DNA from: Scortum barcoo
Lineage: Eukaryota > Chordata > Actinopteri > Centrarchiformes > Terapontidae
Reading direction: 5' to 3'
DNA: 64,000 nt
NCBI GenBank assembly: GCA_023238725.1
Contig: CM041553.1
Location: 10,501,001-10,565,000, forward strand
The stretch's first letter is position 1. The number at the start of each line of letters is the position of its first letter. The position numbers were made by a program, and so were the translations under genes. This document shows positions 50,319-61,615 of the stretch, piece after piece. The notes beneath the pieces were generated by a model, which saw only the letters and a list, made by a program, of their open reading frames with translations, made no database searches and was not told the DNA's origin.

Positions 50319-52012
50319 ACATACTTCCAATGAGCCACAGGAGAGATATTGAGGGCTTATAATGTGAGAAATGTTCCTTCCCAGTGGCCTGCCTGGGGCC
50401 ATGGCAGATGAGGTGGAGGAGGAAGATCTTATTTAGCTGGAAATGGACAAAATGGTGAAGCAGCATTTTGTATTCATCTCACTAACTTTTTCTTCTTCTT
50501 CTCTCTCTCTCTCTCACCGCCCCCCCCCCCATGTTGCCCCAGCCAGCTTTAGCTCCAGACTGTAGGGCCAGGTAGGGCTAAAAGTTAAGTCAAATAAGGC
50601 TGCCTGTAAACATTTATGTCTTACTACATCGACATTTCAATCTTTAGTCAGTATTCAATGCATTATTTTTGTGGTTGTCCTGTTTCCTCCCATTTGGTTT
50701 AGGTCATTTACTTGAGTTAAAATGTCAGCGATGTGAAAGAGTAGACTGTGTCCTTATTTCACTGGTGAACTAAATACGGTGTAGTCCCTCCAGTCTACGT
50801 TGCAGCACACAGAGTAGATGTGGGCACCAAAAACCTGGTTTTTAAAAGGGCTCCGGGACTAAATTATTAAAGATTGTTGTGTTGATAACATTACGTCTCT
50901 GGTTTAGCTCTCTGTATTGGAGTCCTTATTTATTTAGGCTGCATAAACTTAGCATCATTTATCTCACCAACTCTGTTTCTAATTTTAATAACATTAAGAC
51001 AGTCATCTACGTTGTCTTTTGAATTTTCGCAAACCAGAAGAGAGATCTCTCTCTCTGAGCCTGTTTTTTCATGTAAAGGTGGAAACACGAGAAATCTTTT
51101 GAAACTCTTGGAAGCATCTAGCAAAAGTCTGTCACACACTGGGAGAAAAATGTACAGTCTGACTAGCTTGAAGTTTATCTCTTGTTGCCTCGTCCACCTA
51201 TGTTGCGTATCTTAGCAGCCTACAGCCCATATCGAGTTAACTAAATTATACAAACAAGGGTTGCTGATTTTGAAATAACAATTTGCCAGCTGATTATTTA
51301 GCTATAACTATGAGTATGTGTTTACATTTGTGCTTACAACAATATAGTGCTAATTTCTGTTCCTAACTTGCTTATTTTTTTTCCATTGAAAATAACAAAA
51401 AGACCAGACTATTTGCAAAGTACTGGATTTAAAAGCAGCATCGGTAAGAGTGTCTTAAAGATGTCTATCCCCAGAAGAGAAAGCGATAGAGAGCAGAGCG
51501 GGTCAGCTTCGTAATCTTGCTTCATGAGTTTGCAGGGAAATTTCCGATTGCCACAGTAAAGCGCAGCACATTACAGCAAAAGGGTGCTGTATCATACTGA
51601 CGGAAAATGGTTTCACTGTTTGAGGCAGACCCCAGAGCACTGATAGCGGCCGTTTTTGGCCACTGCTATTTATACCTTAGAAAGGTTAATGTGTAAGAAA
51701 ACACAGAAAACTTTCAGCTTCCTTATTTCACTTTCTTTGAGTATCTTCAGTATAGATGCTCGGGTGGGTGGAAAATAAAGATGGAAAATGGAGTCTGATA
51801 CGGAAAAGGAGACGTTAAGGAGAAAGGTCAACATCAGGATCAATTAAAAGAAATTAAAAAATGAAATAAAAGAAATTAAGTTAGGGCAGTGGTGGTGGGC
51901 TGCTGCCTTTTTAAACCCTGCTATGTCCCTCAGGGAGTGGAAGAAATAGTCACGGAGAGAGAAGGAATATTTATATCCCCCTCAATACTCCCTCATTCAT
52001 CACCCTGGCTCT

Positions 52013-52031
52013 GCTAGATATTATATCTAGC
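52013..52031. repeat. 19-bp palindrome
   Basis: GCTAGATAT, one central T, then ATATCTAGC; both 9-base arms are perfect. Confidence 0.95.
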
Positions 52032-55000
52032 TTGTGTTGTGCTTCTGTCTTAAGGCTGACTACAGCACAAAGAAAGAACCAATGTAAGCATTTCCTATAC
52101 CTAGGCATATGGAGTCAGGGGAGGTAGAGAGAGAAAAAAGGTCCAGGGCAGCGAGTCTGTGGCAAGGAGAATTATATATCAAGAGAGTTATATATCTACA
52201 GAGAGATAGAGATTGCAAAGTAGTGGGCTTGCTATCACGCCCAGGGACCAGTCTAATAAGTGGATCGGAATAATAAGAGCCCGCTACCTCTGCACACACA
52301 GGCGCAATAAACTACTGGACAGGCCCTTCAGGGCATAACCCAAGCCACTTGCTGAGTTTAGACTGGGGCTTATGAAGCTAAACACTGTGTAAGCACTATT
52401 GACTTTTGGTTTTCTGTCTGACCCGTTCATCGGAAAACAAACCATAGCTCACTGTTTACGCATTCTGCTCTGTGTCTTTCTGCCCGTAGATTTTATAACA
52501 CAGGCAGTCACTGTTCAAGGAAACTTGGCTTTCCCCACTAATTGCACCAATCAATGCTAATGCACATTACATTTTCGACATGTTCTAAATGTATGTTGTG
52601 TTACATTAATGTCTTTCCAAGTGAGGAAAAGAAACATAAAAATAGGAAAAATGTAAAACTGTGACAGTTGCCATTGTCCAACACGTTAAGTTCACACATT
52701 TTTTTAATATCAGAGAAACTACAAATATCTCACCAAAGAAGGAAATGAGTGGAGGTGGGAGTACTGCTGTCCTCAGCCAAGAAAAGTATTGGTCAGCTAA
52801 AAGTTGACAAAACAATAATTGGGAGAAAAACTAAATTTCATCTTTGTTATGGTTACAGTTTCCATCCGTGTCATTTTCTCTACATCTTTACCCTTGGATA
52901 GTGGTCCTGTTGTTTTAAAAAGCTTTGCATTCTGAGTATGACGTAGATCCACTGTTGTTCCAAGTGACTCTAGTGGGTTTTTACCAAATGCTCTGTTAAA
53001 TACTACTTATACTACTTTCATACTATTAAAACTGATGTGTGGTGCATGTCCAGGAATTAGCCAGTCACTTCGGGTTTTATCTCACCTTGTCAGGAACCAC
53101 TGGGAGAAAGCACAGGGATGGAGAGTGGGCATGCAACATAGGTCTGCCACAAAACCTGAACCTGGCATGTTGGACACTTACATGTCATGCGCATTAGACC
53201 ACCGGGACATGGGGATGCCCCACCATTAATGATGAGGCCAATATTTTCAGTAGACTCTCTAAAGTTTATGGATCGGTCCTAGTGATCTCACGTACTCCTG
53301 CTACACCACAGACTCAGGAGCTGGATTTTAAGTGCTAAAATACCAATAAAACAGAGACTCCGGGCTGCTCGCTCATTCTTGAGAAGGGCTGTTTTAACAA
53401 ATTCTGATATGAAATCATACGAATGCTATCCATCTGATCGATTTTCATTAGAAGTGGGTAAGTTCTCATATTAAAACTCTAAAATGTAAAAATAATAGTC
53501 CCCGCAAATATGCTTTTAGACCGATATTGTGTTCTGACATTGGAGTTTAAACATCAATAAATAAATCCTATAAGCTAAGGGCTGTGTCACGTTTGTGTTT
53601 CGACTGATACTCCCTGACTAGTACTAACATGGTATGACCCGTATTGCCCAAATGGTCATTTTTACCACCTGCAAGACATTCAGTCTACTTAACTTTAGTG
53701 GAGCTTCCACCTGAAGCCAGCTCTTAACTTCCTGTTAAACAAGCGCACTTTATAAATCAGCGCCTGTTGTCGTGCTGTGTGGGGGACGTGGATTGTAGTT
53801 TCAATATCGTCCCATGCTGCGTAGGTGCTGTTTTTCAGTGCGCCGAGTCGGAGGGAGGAAGGAAGTCGTTTACTGTGCGTGCCTGCATGTGTTTGTTGGT
53901 GTGTGTTAGTTACAGTCATCTGTCCTGTGCCAGACACCATACTGGGTTTGGCTTATTGTTACCAAATAGCGCTATCCGGGTTTGTCCTCACTTTTCTGCA
54001 TGCCTGTCGCACTCCAGCCGTTTCCACTGTCAACACTCCCTCAGAGACGACAAATTCTCCTTTCACCGCTTCCTCTCTTTCCACTTACTTTATCGCGGTC
54101 TGTGTTTATTTCTGCTTTTATTTCCGTCTTTTGTCAAATGGGCCTTTTCCTTTGGTTTTCATCTTTTATGCATGGGTGACAAGGCTCAGTCTCGGTTGAC
54201 TCCCCCGCCCCTCCCCCTTTTTTTCTTTTTTTTTTCTTTTTCTTTTTGTCATGAAAATAAATGGGAATGTTTCAAACGTTCAGGAGCGATGAATATTGTA
54301 TCTTTCCCATGTGTATTGCCTATACAGCCCAAACTGCATCTTAAAAAGCAGCCATAATGGCACCATATTTTGTGCAGTGAAATGTTTCAGTGTTCTCCCA
54401 GTGAATTCAGGGGTGATTTGTTTGGATCTCGCTCATTAGCCGTAGTCATCTGAATTATTGATGCAGCAGTGTCAGCCCTGCTTTCCCAATGACTGATGGC
54501 TTGTGTTCCCAAGTCATTTTCCTCCTCTGTTATTCCTCCCTCTCCTCCTCCTTTTTTTCCCCCCTTCCCCTTTCCAACACTTCTGTAACAAATTTCCTGA
54601 GTGGCAAAAGGATTTCCATCTCCTGCGATCCATCCCCTTACCCACGCCTTTCCCCTCCTGTGTCACCTCCCCTTCGTTCTTTTTTTTCCTTCAACCACCC
54701 TTCTCTGCTCACCCTTTTGACATTTCTATAATTATGTGGTGTCATAAAATGATTTCTCTCTTTCTTGTACCTGATTCTCTACTTTTCTTCTCTGCCAGGT
54801 CCTTCTCTTGTACTCTTTGCTTTTTTTCCTCCTTCCCCTTGTCCCTCCCTCCCAACTCTTTTGCCATTTTCCTGACATTTCTGAGGCTAATTTCTGGGCT
54901 GGCCCTGTTAAACCTGAGAGGAGTGCAGGGCATTTCCTTGTTGTCGGGAACATTCATTTATCAGCACCATTCCTCAGATGTATAGGCACTTGCTCCCTCT

Positions 55001-57420
55001 GAAATGTCCTTCTCTCTTTTGCTTATATGCTGTAGAGTCAGTCATCAACTCAATCAGGTAGTCAGTCACTCATTCAATAAATCATTCAGTTATTTATGTC
55101 GTCATTTACTCGCTTAACCACCATTCAGACAGTGTGTCGCACATTACTGCTCAGTGCCACTTGGTTGCATACAGTCTCTTATATAATCCCTATCAGCAGG
55201 TTATAGATTTTTTTTTTTATAGTTTTTTTTTTTTCTTCAGTTAATCACTTCACAGCTCACTCGCACCCTGACTCACTCACTACTTTATGTCATTATTTGA
55301 CTTGTCAGCCAGACCGTCACTAGGCCACTTCAAAGGAACAGAAGTCATACTCTCAGTGACTGAGAGTTTAGTCATTCAGCGAGCGTGTTACACCGCAGTC
55401 ATGCCATATCCGTAGTGACCTGTTTTGTGGCTTGAGAATAGCGTTCGTGTCAACACAGAGTTCATAGCTGGGAAGCTCCAGCGTGTCTGACTCTGTGCTA
55501 CGTGTGGCTGAAAATCAAACGACGGCCAAAGTCATTGGTGCAAGGTGATTTTTTTTTTTTTTTTTAATACCAAGACCAGCTCTCACTCGCCGTACAGGAC
55601 CCAACTCTGCTTCTGCTCAAATGTTAAGTGTCGTCTGACCTTTTCGTTACCGGACAGTCCGTCTAACTGCTGAAGGCTTACATGCTTCTTCTCTGATCAT
55701 TCATCCCCGCCTTTTATTCATCACTCCTCATCTGCGCAGGGAAATGTTGTCGTAACAGTACCCCCCTCCTCCCCCCCACCTCCCGTTATCTTTGTCCTCT
55801 CTGTCACTCCTCTTCTCTTGTCATCCCATTTTCCATTTTTTTTCTTTATCCCTCAAATTTCCCTCCCTGCTCCTCCGCACCTCTCCTCCCTTCCTTCTTT
55901 ACTCCCTGCTGCCCCCCTCCCCAATCTCCCCTTCCCTCACAGTGACAGGCCTCGCTGTATAGCTGATATGGGGTGGCATATTATCCCACTGTGTGTGTGC
56001 GTGCATGCATCTAAGAAAGTGTGTTTGTGTGTCTGTCTGGCTCGTGGCTGATAAGACGTCTCACTCTTATCCTCCCAGACAGACCTGTGTTGCTGTGACG
56101 GTTCACAGGCCACACACAAACTCGCATACGTGCACAGTGCATTACAAGCCGCACACACACCAACACACATGCGCGCACATTAACACGTATGCACAGAAAC
56201 GCGTGCAGTCTCGACTACGCACAAGGTTGTTAGATCGACAGCCTTATAGCGCAGCTTTTCCTAATGCGCGTGTGTATGCGTGGCTATGTATGTGTGTGCA
56301 CATTGCCTGTCATAGATATCTGATGATTCTCTCTTATTAAACTCTTAGTCTTTCTGCTTCACCGGCAGAAAGCCTGTTAACACTCTGCACTGGGCTAAAG
56401 GCTGTGAATGTGTGTATGTGTGTTTCTCTGCATAGTAGAGAGGCTGTCATAAGACTGCCTTATTGAAAACACTTGTCATGAGAGGGCATAACTACAGAGA
56501 GTAAGTGAAAGAGGCAGGTTTCTTTTTCACAGAGTCATGTCCGGCCTTTTTTGACCCAAGGAAGGCGCTCTGACCGGAGTGAGTCCTTGTCAGGTAAAGC
56601 TACACCTAGAAAATAATCGAAGTGGTGATGAATTATTAAATTATGTTAACATAGCCTTTTGAAAGCATTTGTTTGTCCAGGGAATGCCGAGCAATCACTG
56701 CAGTCTCATCTCCTGCTTCTCATTTGCTCAGTCAAATACAGTCACACCCGGGAGAGTCTCGACCACGAAGCAGTGGTGCAGACGTAAGTGGAGGAAGGTG
56801 TGGTGGTGGTGGTGGTGGGGAGGCTGGAATCTCTAACCTCTAGGCTTTGTTGGTTATTAAGGTAGAAATAGCAATTCATCTGAAAGTGAAAGTCCTGAAA
56901 GAAAAAAGTTAGAAAGTGCTCATCCTCCTCCGCCAGGTTGCATTGAGACTTATTAGGAATTACAATTCTGTCTAAGCTTGCCTGTCTAAGTGACAGGTTA
57001 TTTATGGCTCCAAAATAAGTTATTAAACACACATATGCGCACACTCACACACGCGCGCGGAGCAGTACCGTAATATAACATGATGAACTGAAGCAGTTTA
57101 GCATAAAGCTGTAGTCAGGATAAATGCTAAATGCCATTTTGTGTAAGACCTGGTCTCTTTCTCTCTCCCTCTTCATTTCTCACATTCTCTCCCACTCTTT
57201 TTCTCCACCCCTGTTTTGTCTTTACTACTTCAACTCCTTTGGAAAGTCACTTGATGTGTCTGGAGTGATAGTTACACCAACGGACAGCCAGTGTTTTTAC
57301 CCGAGGGAGTGTTCTGGGAGGCGTTTTAAGGCTATTCATGAGGTGTGTTTGCATTTTGACAGGCACTGATGATCATTGTCTAAATATTGTTTTGTGTGAA
57401 GTTTGCATCCTCGTGATTAT

Positions 57421-57592
57421 CCATCCATCCGTTTGCTCTACCCGCTCGTCATTTTGAGTGTTGCTGGGAGTCTGGAGCTGGTCTCAGCTGACAGTGAGTG
57501 AGAGGTGTGGTGCATCCTGCTCATGTCGCCAGTTAATCACAGGGCTGATACATAGAGACAGACGACACCTACAGGCAATTTGGAGTCTCTTG
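57421..57592 (-). mobile_element. V-SINE-type SINE, 3' half (tail and body), minus orientation
   Basis: CCATCCATCC at the left is the complement of the ATGG tail. Next come the complements of the body blocks (CTACCCGCT, CTGGAGCTGGTCTCAGCTGAC, GTCGCCAGTTAATCACAGGG, GCAATTTGGAGTC). The copy stops at TTAA, where another element has inserted, and continues at 57900. It belongs to the same family as the 31.3 kb copy. Confidence 0.75.
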
Positions 57593-57899
57593 TTAAAGGT
57601 CCTGTGTGTAACACTCAAAAAAATAACAACAATGACACCTGTGGCTGTTAAGTCAACTAGATCCTGTTACTTGCACGCCATGAGTGTGAGCCAGCACCGG
57701 CCGAAACAACAATAGCTTGCTAGCCTGCTCATCGCTGTTTGTCCAACTTTCACTTGGCTTGGCAATGTCAGCAGAGCGGCATTAGCTGGATGTAAACGCT
57801 AACAGTGAACTAGACAATAGAAAACTATTAAAAAACAGTTAAAAACATTGTATACCTGCAGTGCTTAAGATACATGTCAGTTACATACAGCCTCTTTGA
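57593..57899. mobile_element. TTAA-target MITE inserted into the SINE
   Basis: The insert begins TTAAAGGTCCTGTGTGTAAC and ends TTACATACAGCCTCTTTGA. Comparing one end with the reverse complement of the other gives about 15 of 21 matching positions, so these are terminal inverted repeats, flanked by TTAA (57593-57596) and TTGA (57896-57899). The flanking SINE consensus has TTAA at this exact point. The ends match a miniature element that is very common in percomorph genomes. A TTAA target fits piggyBac- or Kolobok-type transposases. About 300 bp with no coding capacity makes it non-autonomous. Confidence 0.7.
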
Positions 57900-57993
57900 C
57901 CTAACTCACACGTCTTTGGACTGTTGGAGGAAGCCGGAGCACCAGCAGAAACACTCGAGAAACACCCGAGCTGCATCGAGAGAACATTCAAAC
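57900..57993 (-). mobile_element. V-SINE-type SINE, continuation after the MITE (5'-truncated)
   Basis: Complement of the SINE body resumes with CACGTCTTTGGACTG and GGAGGAAGCCGGAG and fades out near the complement of GTTTGCATGTTCTC (about 57975-57993). The tRNA-like head with A and B boxes is missing, so this copy was 5'-truncated or has decayed there. Confidence 0.7.
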
Positions 57994-59040
57994 TAATGAT
58001 TTCAGAGAAACAGAGATGTGTCTGTGGTCATACTGGATTTGATGAACACAAAGACTCCTTTTTTCGTCAGAGGCTAACATAAATCCTGGGAGGTTGGATT
58101 GTATCTGGATAGAGACAATGCTTTCAGATTTTTCAAGCAAAAAAATCAGACAAAGGGTGGTGCAACTTCATGTGCCGCCACCTTCGCTGCCATCCCGTGC
58201 TATTTCAAAACATTATGTAATGCTGTGATGGAGAAAATGTTAAAACTGTAACTTTACAAGGTTGTTAAATGGTAAATATTATGGTACATGTAAAGGCATT
58301 CTGTAACAGTCAGTGTTTTACCCACCTGACCTGCATGTAATTGAAGCCAAATGTCATCATCAGTGTAAGCCTTCTCCTTATTTGCCGACTTCTCTCATCC
58401 AAACAGCGCTAAATCCTGTAATGACTAAATGCCAGTTATTTTAGACTGAGAGTCTCACACCGCGATGTAACCATCAGCTTTGCTATCACTGCAGACTCTT
58501 CAGCATCATCAACAGATAAACACCGGCACACACTCACGTCATTAACTCAGTAAGGATGCTTAGGGTATCAAATTGGGAGGCAGAGTTGTTTTTCAACACC
58601 TCCAACAAGCCCATCATCACCTCGCTTATCACTCCAGTAGAGGAGGAGAGGAAGTTAAGTTAAGCAATGAAAGGAAATTGAGCATCTCGATTTACAGTAA
58701 ATCAAACAGAGGAATAACATTTTCAATCGTCGCTCCTGGGAATTCTCTCCTCAAGTCAGCACAGGGCAAAGCGTAGTCATGTGTTAAGTCTAGCTACGCT
58801 GCTGTTTTGGGCACTATGACACATAACTGTCTGCTCTATTGCATTTTCTTTCCATTTCCCTCATCATTTTGTTTGAATGGAGACATGTTGTCAGCTGTCT
58901 TTGCCGGAAGAAGACCAAACCTTTTATAAGAACAGAGCGATCAGAACAGGTTCTCCTTGGAGCAGCGAGCGATTCAACTTTTGAAAGCGTGTGTGGTCAA
59001 ATAAAATCTCTTTTAAAATGAGTACATTTTGAATCCAAAA

Positions 59041-59086
59041 GTTCGAATCTCACATTGACAAAAGTTTGAATCTCACATTGACAAAA
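59041..59086. repeat. 23-bp tandem duplication, two copies
   Basis: GTTCGAATCTCACATTGACA plus AAA at 59041-59063 is repeated at 59064-59086 with a single C/T difference, so the duplication is recent or has been homogenised. Confidence 0.95.
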
Positions 59087-59854
59087 GCTGGAAAGCAGTA
59101 AAAGCTCGGCCTGGTTCGAAGTTTAGCTGCAAATAAACACAACAGAGAGAGTAAGAGAAGGCTCTTTGAACTGTGGCTGGCAGAGCTTTAACAAGGAGCT
59201 TGATTTGTCATGATTGTTGCAGCCCTCGTTTCAACTGGGCAACCGGTGGTCACTCCCCTTCCCAGCTGTTCAGATTATTGACTAGCCAATTAGTCTCAGC
59301 AGCCCGGTTTGGAGTTAAAATATGATTAGTGCAACTAGCTCACCGTCTCCCCTGCGAGACAGACACCACTTTGCTGCTGGCAGTGAGACAGCTGCAGCTT
59401 TTGCACGGCTAGAGGAAGTTACATTATTGTTACGGCAGCCCATAAGGGTGCATTGAGAGCACTTGGAGAGAGGGGGGGTAAAGCTTTAATGCACGCATTT
59501 TTTTTTTCTTCAAGGCCATAAAACAAAAAAACAGTTGTGGACAGCAGCTTTTCTCTAGTGGCTTTATTGTTGGCTCGTTCTGAAATGAGCTCTTTAGTCA
59601 GTACAGCGGCCCTTACAGGTCTGCTCATCAAACCAAGGCTGCGATTAAAATCTAAATGCCTAGTGGTCAGGTGTGGCAGAGTGTGTCTCTCTCGGCCCGA
59701 AATCTTTAACAATAGTAATGCTAAATCCACGAAGGCGTAGCAGAAGCCTTTCATATTATCCTCCTTTGTGTCCAATTTTCCAATTTATTTCTCATAAAAA
59801 ATAACTTTATGCTTGTCAGCCTTGCTTTTTCACACAAATTGCACAGCACTCATG

Positions 59855-59873
59855 GTTTTAGGCAGCATATTTA
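59855..59873. repeat. dispersed direct repeat, copy 1
   Basis: GTTTTAGGCAGCATATTTA. It matches 61597-61615 at 18 of 19 positions, with weaker similarity for about 80 bases on the right (GGTA.A.TTT, then CTTTGCATA). Confidence 0.6.
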
Positions 59874-60235
59874 CCCAAGGTAGAATTTCTATTTTAAGGC
59901 AACTAGATGAGTAATCAGTCTTTCCTTTGCATACTGAAGTTAGTAATACTTTCTCTCTGTGGGGGCGAGAAAAAACTCTGCTGTGTGAGTCATTGAACTA
60001 ATCTTGCACTTTGCAGCAGACCGAAATCTTTAGACTTGGCTACCAAATAATAACTTGCTTGTAAATAGAATAAATAAAGCCACATACACAAGTAAATTAG
60101 AAAGAAAGATGATGAATTATGGTACTTGCCAAAAACCACATCTTTAGATCGTTTCTCCAAGTTTGCATTTCTATAAACAAAATTCTCTGTAGTGTTTACA
60201 TAGCTGAAGTCCTCATGTCGTCCCTTTACACCCAG

Positions 60236-60410
60236 TGTTGTTAACAGGGCTTGACACTAGCAACTGCCCACCTGCCAAATGCAGGTTGAATTCAGCAGTG
60301 GCGTGTAAAACAGTCACTCTTACCAGCCACTTTGGCAGGTGGCATGCAGACACATACAATAATATGTGTAGTGCTGCCAGAGCACTCTGGAGTGACGCTC
60401 CGCCACCTCC
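60236..60410. repeat. fish interspersed repeat, CAGGGCTTGACA...CCACTTTGGCAGGTGG type
   Basis: The stretch starts near CAGGGCTTGACACTAG and contains CCCACCTGCCAAATGCAGG and CCAGCCACTTTGGCAGGT. The last string of 18 bases also occurs at 34481-34498, which shows that it is repeated DNA. A CAGGG start is typical of hAT-type elements. Confidence 0.45.
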
Positions 60411-60577
60411 AATAATCCGATCATCACTAAAAGCGTATGTCGCACAAGAGAGCCAATAAAAACAAATGTAATGGTCAGAGTCACCACATTGACATTTAAG
60501 GTGTGCTGACTGATTCATGGTGTCAACTCTGAATGTTCCACCTTGAAAGTTGACTGTAACTGCTGGTGAAGCCCTTG

Positions 60578-60940
60578 AGCGGTGTGAATCGCTAGTCACT
60601 TCATAATTCAATTACGATTCAGAGGGCCATAATTTGATTCTCAATTTCGGATTTCTACATAATCGTTTATTTTTCCCCAGCAATACAGACAAGTGTGCTC
60701 AAACATCTGCTTATAAAAAAGCCGGCGGTAGTTTTATTTCTTTTGTCGCTTGCAGCTGCTCTGCTATCTTCAAATGTACACATGCACGCTTTCTACATAG
60801 CAACAGCACCAAACTCCAGAAATGGAAGTCTGTTGAAAATTGCGCCGATCACCGATAGAGTTTACTACACTGATGCTGAATCATTCAACAAAACACTGTG
60901 ATTCATCGTGAAATAGATTGTTTCCTCTACACCTATTGAG
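60578..60940. mobile_element. hAT-like MITE remnant (TAGGxGTGTA-type end)
   Basis: The left part has GGTGTGAATCGCTAG and AATTACGATTCAGAGG. The right part ends GTGATTCATCGTGAAATAG then CTCTACACCTA, whose reverse complement TAGGTGTAGAG is like the ends of fish elements beginning TAGGGGTGTA and rich in ATCGATT-type motifs. The open frames inside are chance. Boundaries are estimates. Confidence 0.4.
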
Positions 60941-61596
60941 TGGCACAGTGAATTCAATTATTATTTCTCCACTCTGTAACGAGCTAAGGTTAACTAGCGT
61001 GCTCAGTGGTCGCTGACTAATATGTGTAACCTTGCCACAGTAGGAACAGTTACGTAACCTATAAAACAGGCCACAATTCAATCATGTGCATCATGGGTGC
61101 GCTCTGCTACTTCATCAAACTGCACTACACCGTGAGTTCATTGTGAAGTAAAACAATGTTTTTAGGAATTTTATGAATTTGAACTTAGTAGACAAAATGG
61201 ATTTGTTCTCTACTGCACAGACTTACTCTACTTTGTATTATTTGTTGTTGCTGTTATTAATAAATATTTGAGAAGACAAATTCTTTATCTTGTTGCTTCA
61301 GTTTATTTCTTATTTTTTCAGTTAATTTTCTACACACTTTTATTAGATGCAATAAAAAAGATGATCATTTTACATCTTTGTCTAAATCGGTTGCATGTTT
61401 TCATAAAAATACAGCTTTACACACAATCTTATCAGAGCTGAATATTTCATGACTATAGTGTTATACATTTGATGTGGTTTTGATTTGGATGTTTACAGTG
61501 GTCATTAACATTTCAAAGGGTTGTGAGTCTCGTCCAGTAGAGGTGTAGCACACCAGAGTCAACTTTAATAAAATAAAACACAGTAGTCTGCTCACA

Positions 61597-61615
61597 GTTG
61601 TAGGCAGCATATTTA
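61597..61615. repeat. dispersed direct repeat, copy 2
   Basis: GTTGTAGGCAGCATATTTA, the partner of 59855-59873 in the same orientation, 1.74 kb away. Confidence 0.6.

Noticed and set aside
53035..53229. Open frame with a tRNA-SINE-like feel (GGCATGTTGGACACTTACAT)
   Set aside because: Some resemblance to fish repeats but no boxes, tail or boundaries I could define.
53767..54357. Plus-strand open frame of 196 codons, the longest in the window
   Set aside because: Cys/Phe/Ser-rich with a poly-Phe run from CT/T-rich DNA, overlapping open frames in another phase, no recognisable domain or splice context.
54503..54985. Plus-strand open frame of 160 codons
   Set aside because: Phe/Pro/Ser-rich product of a pyrimidine-rich stretch; no family resemblance.
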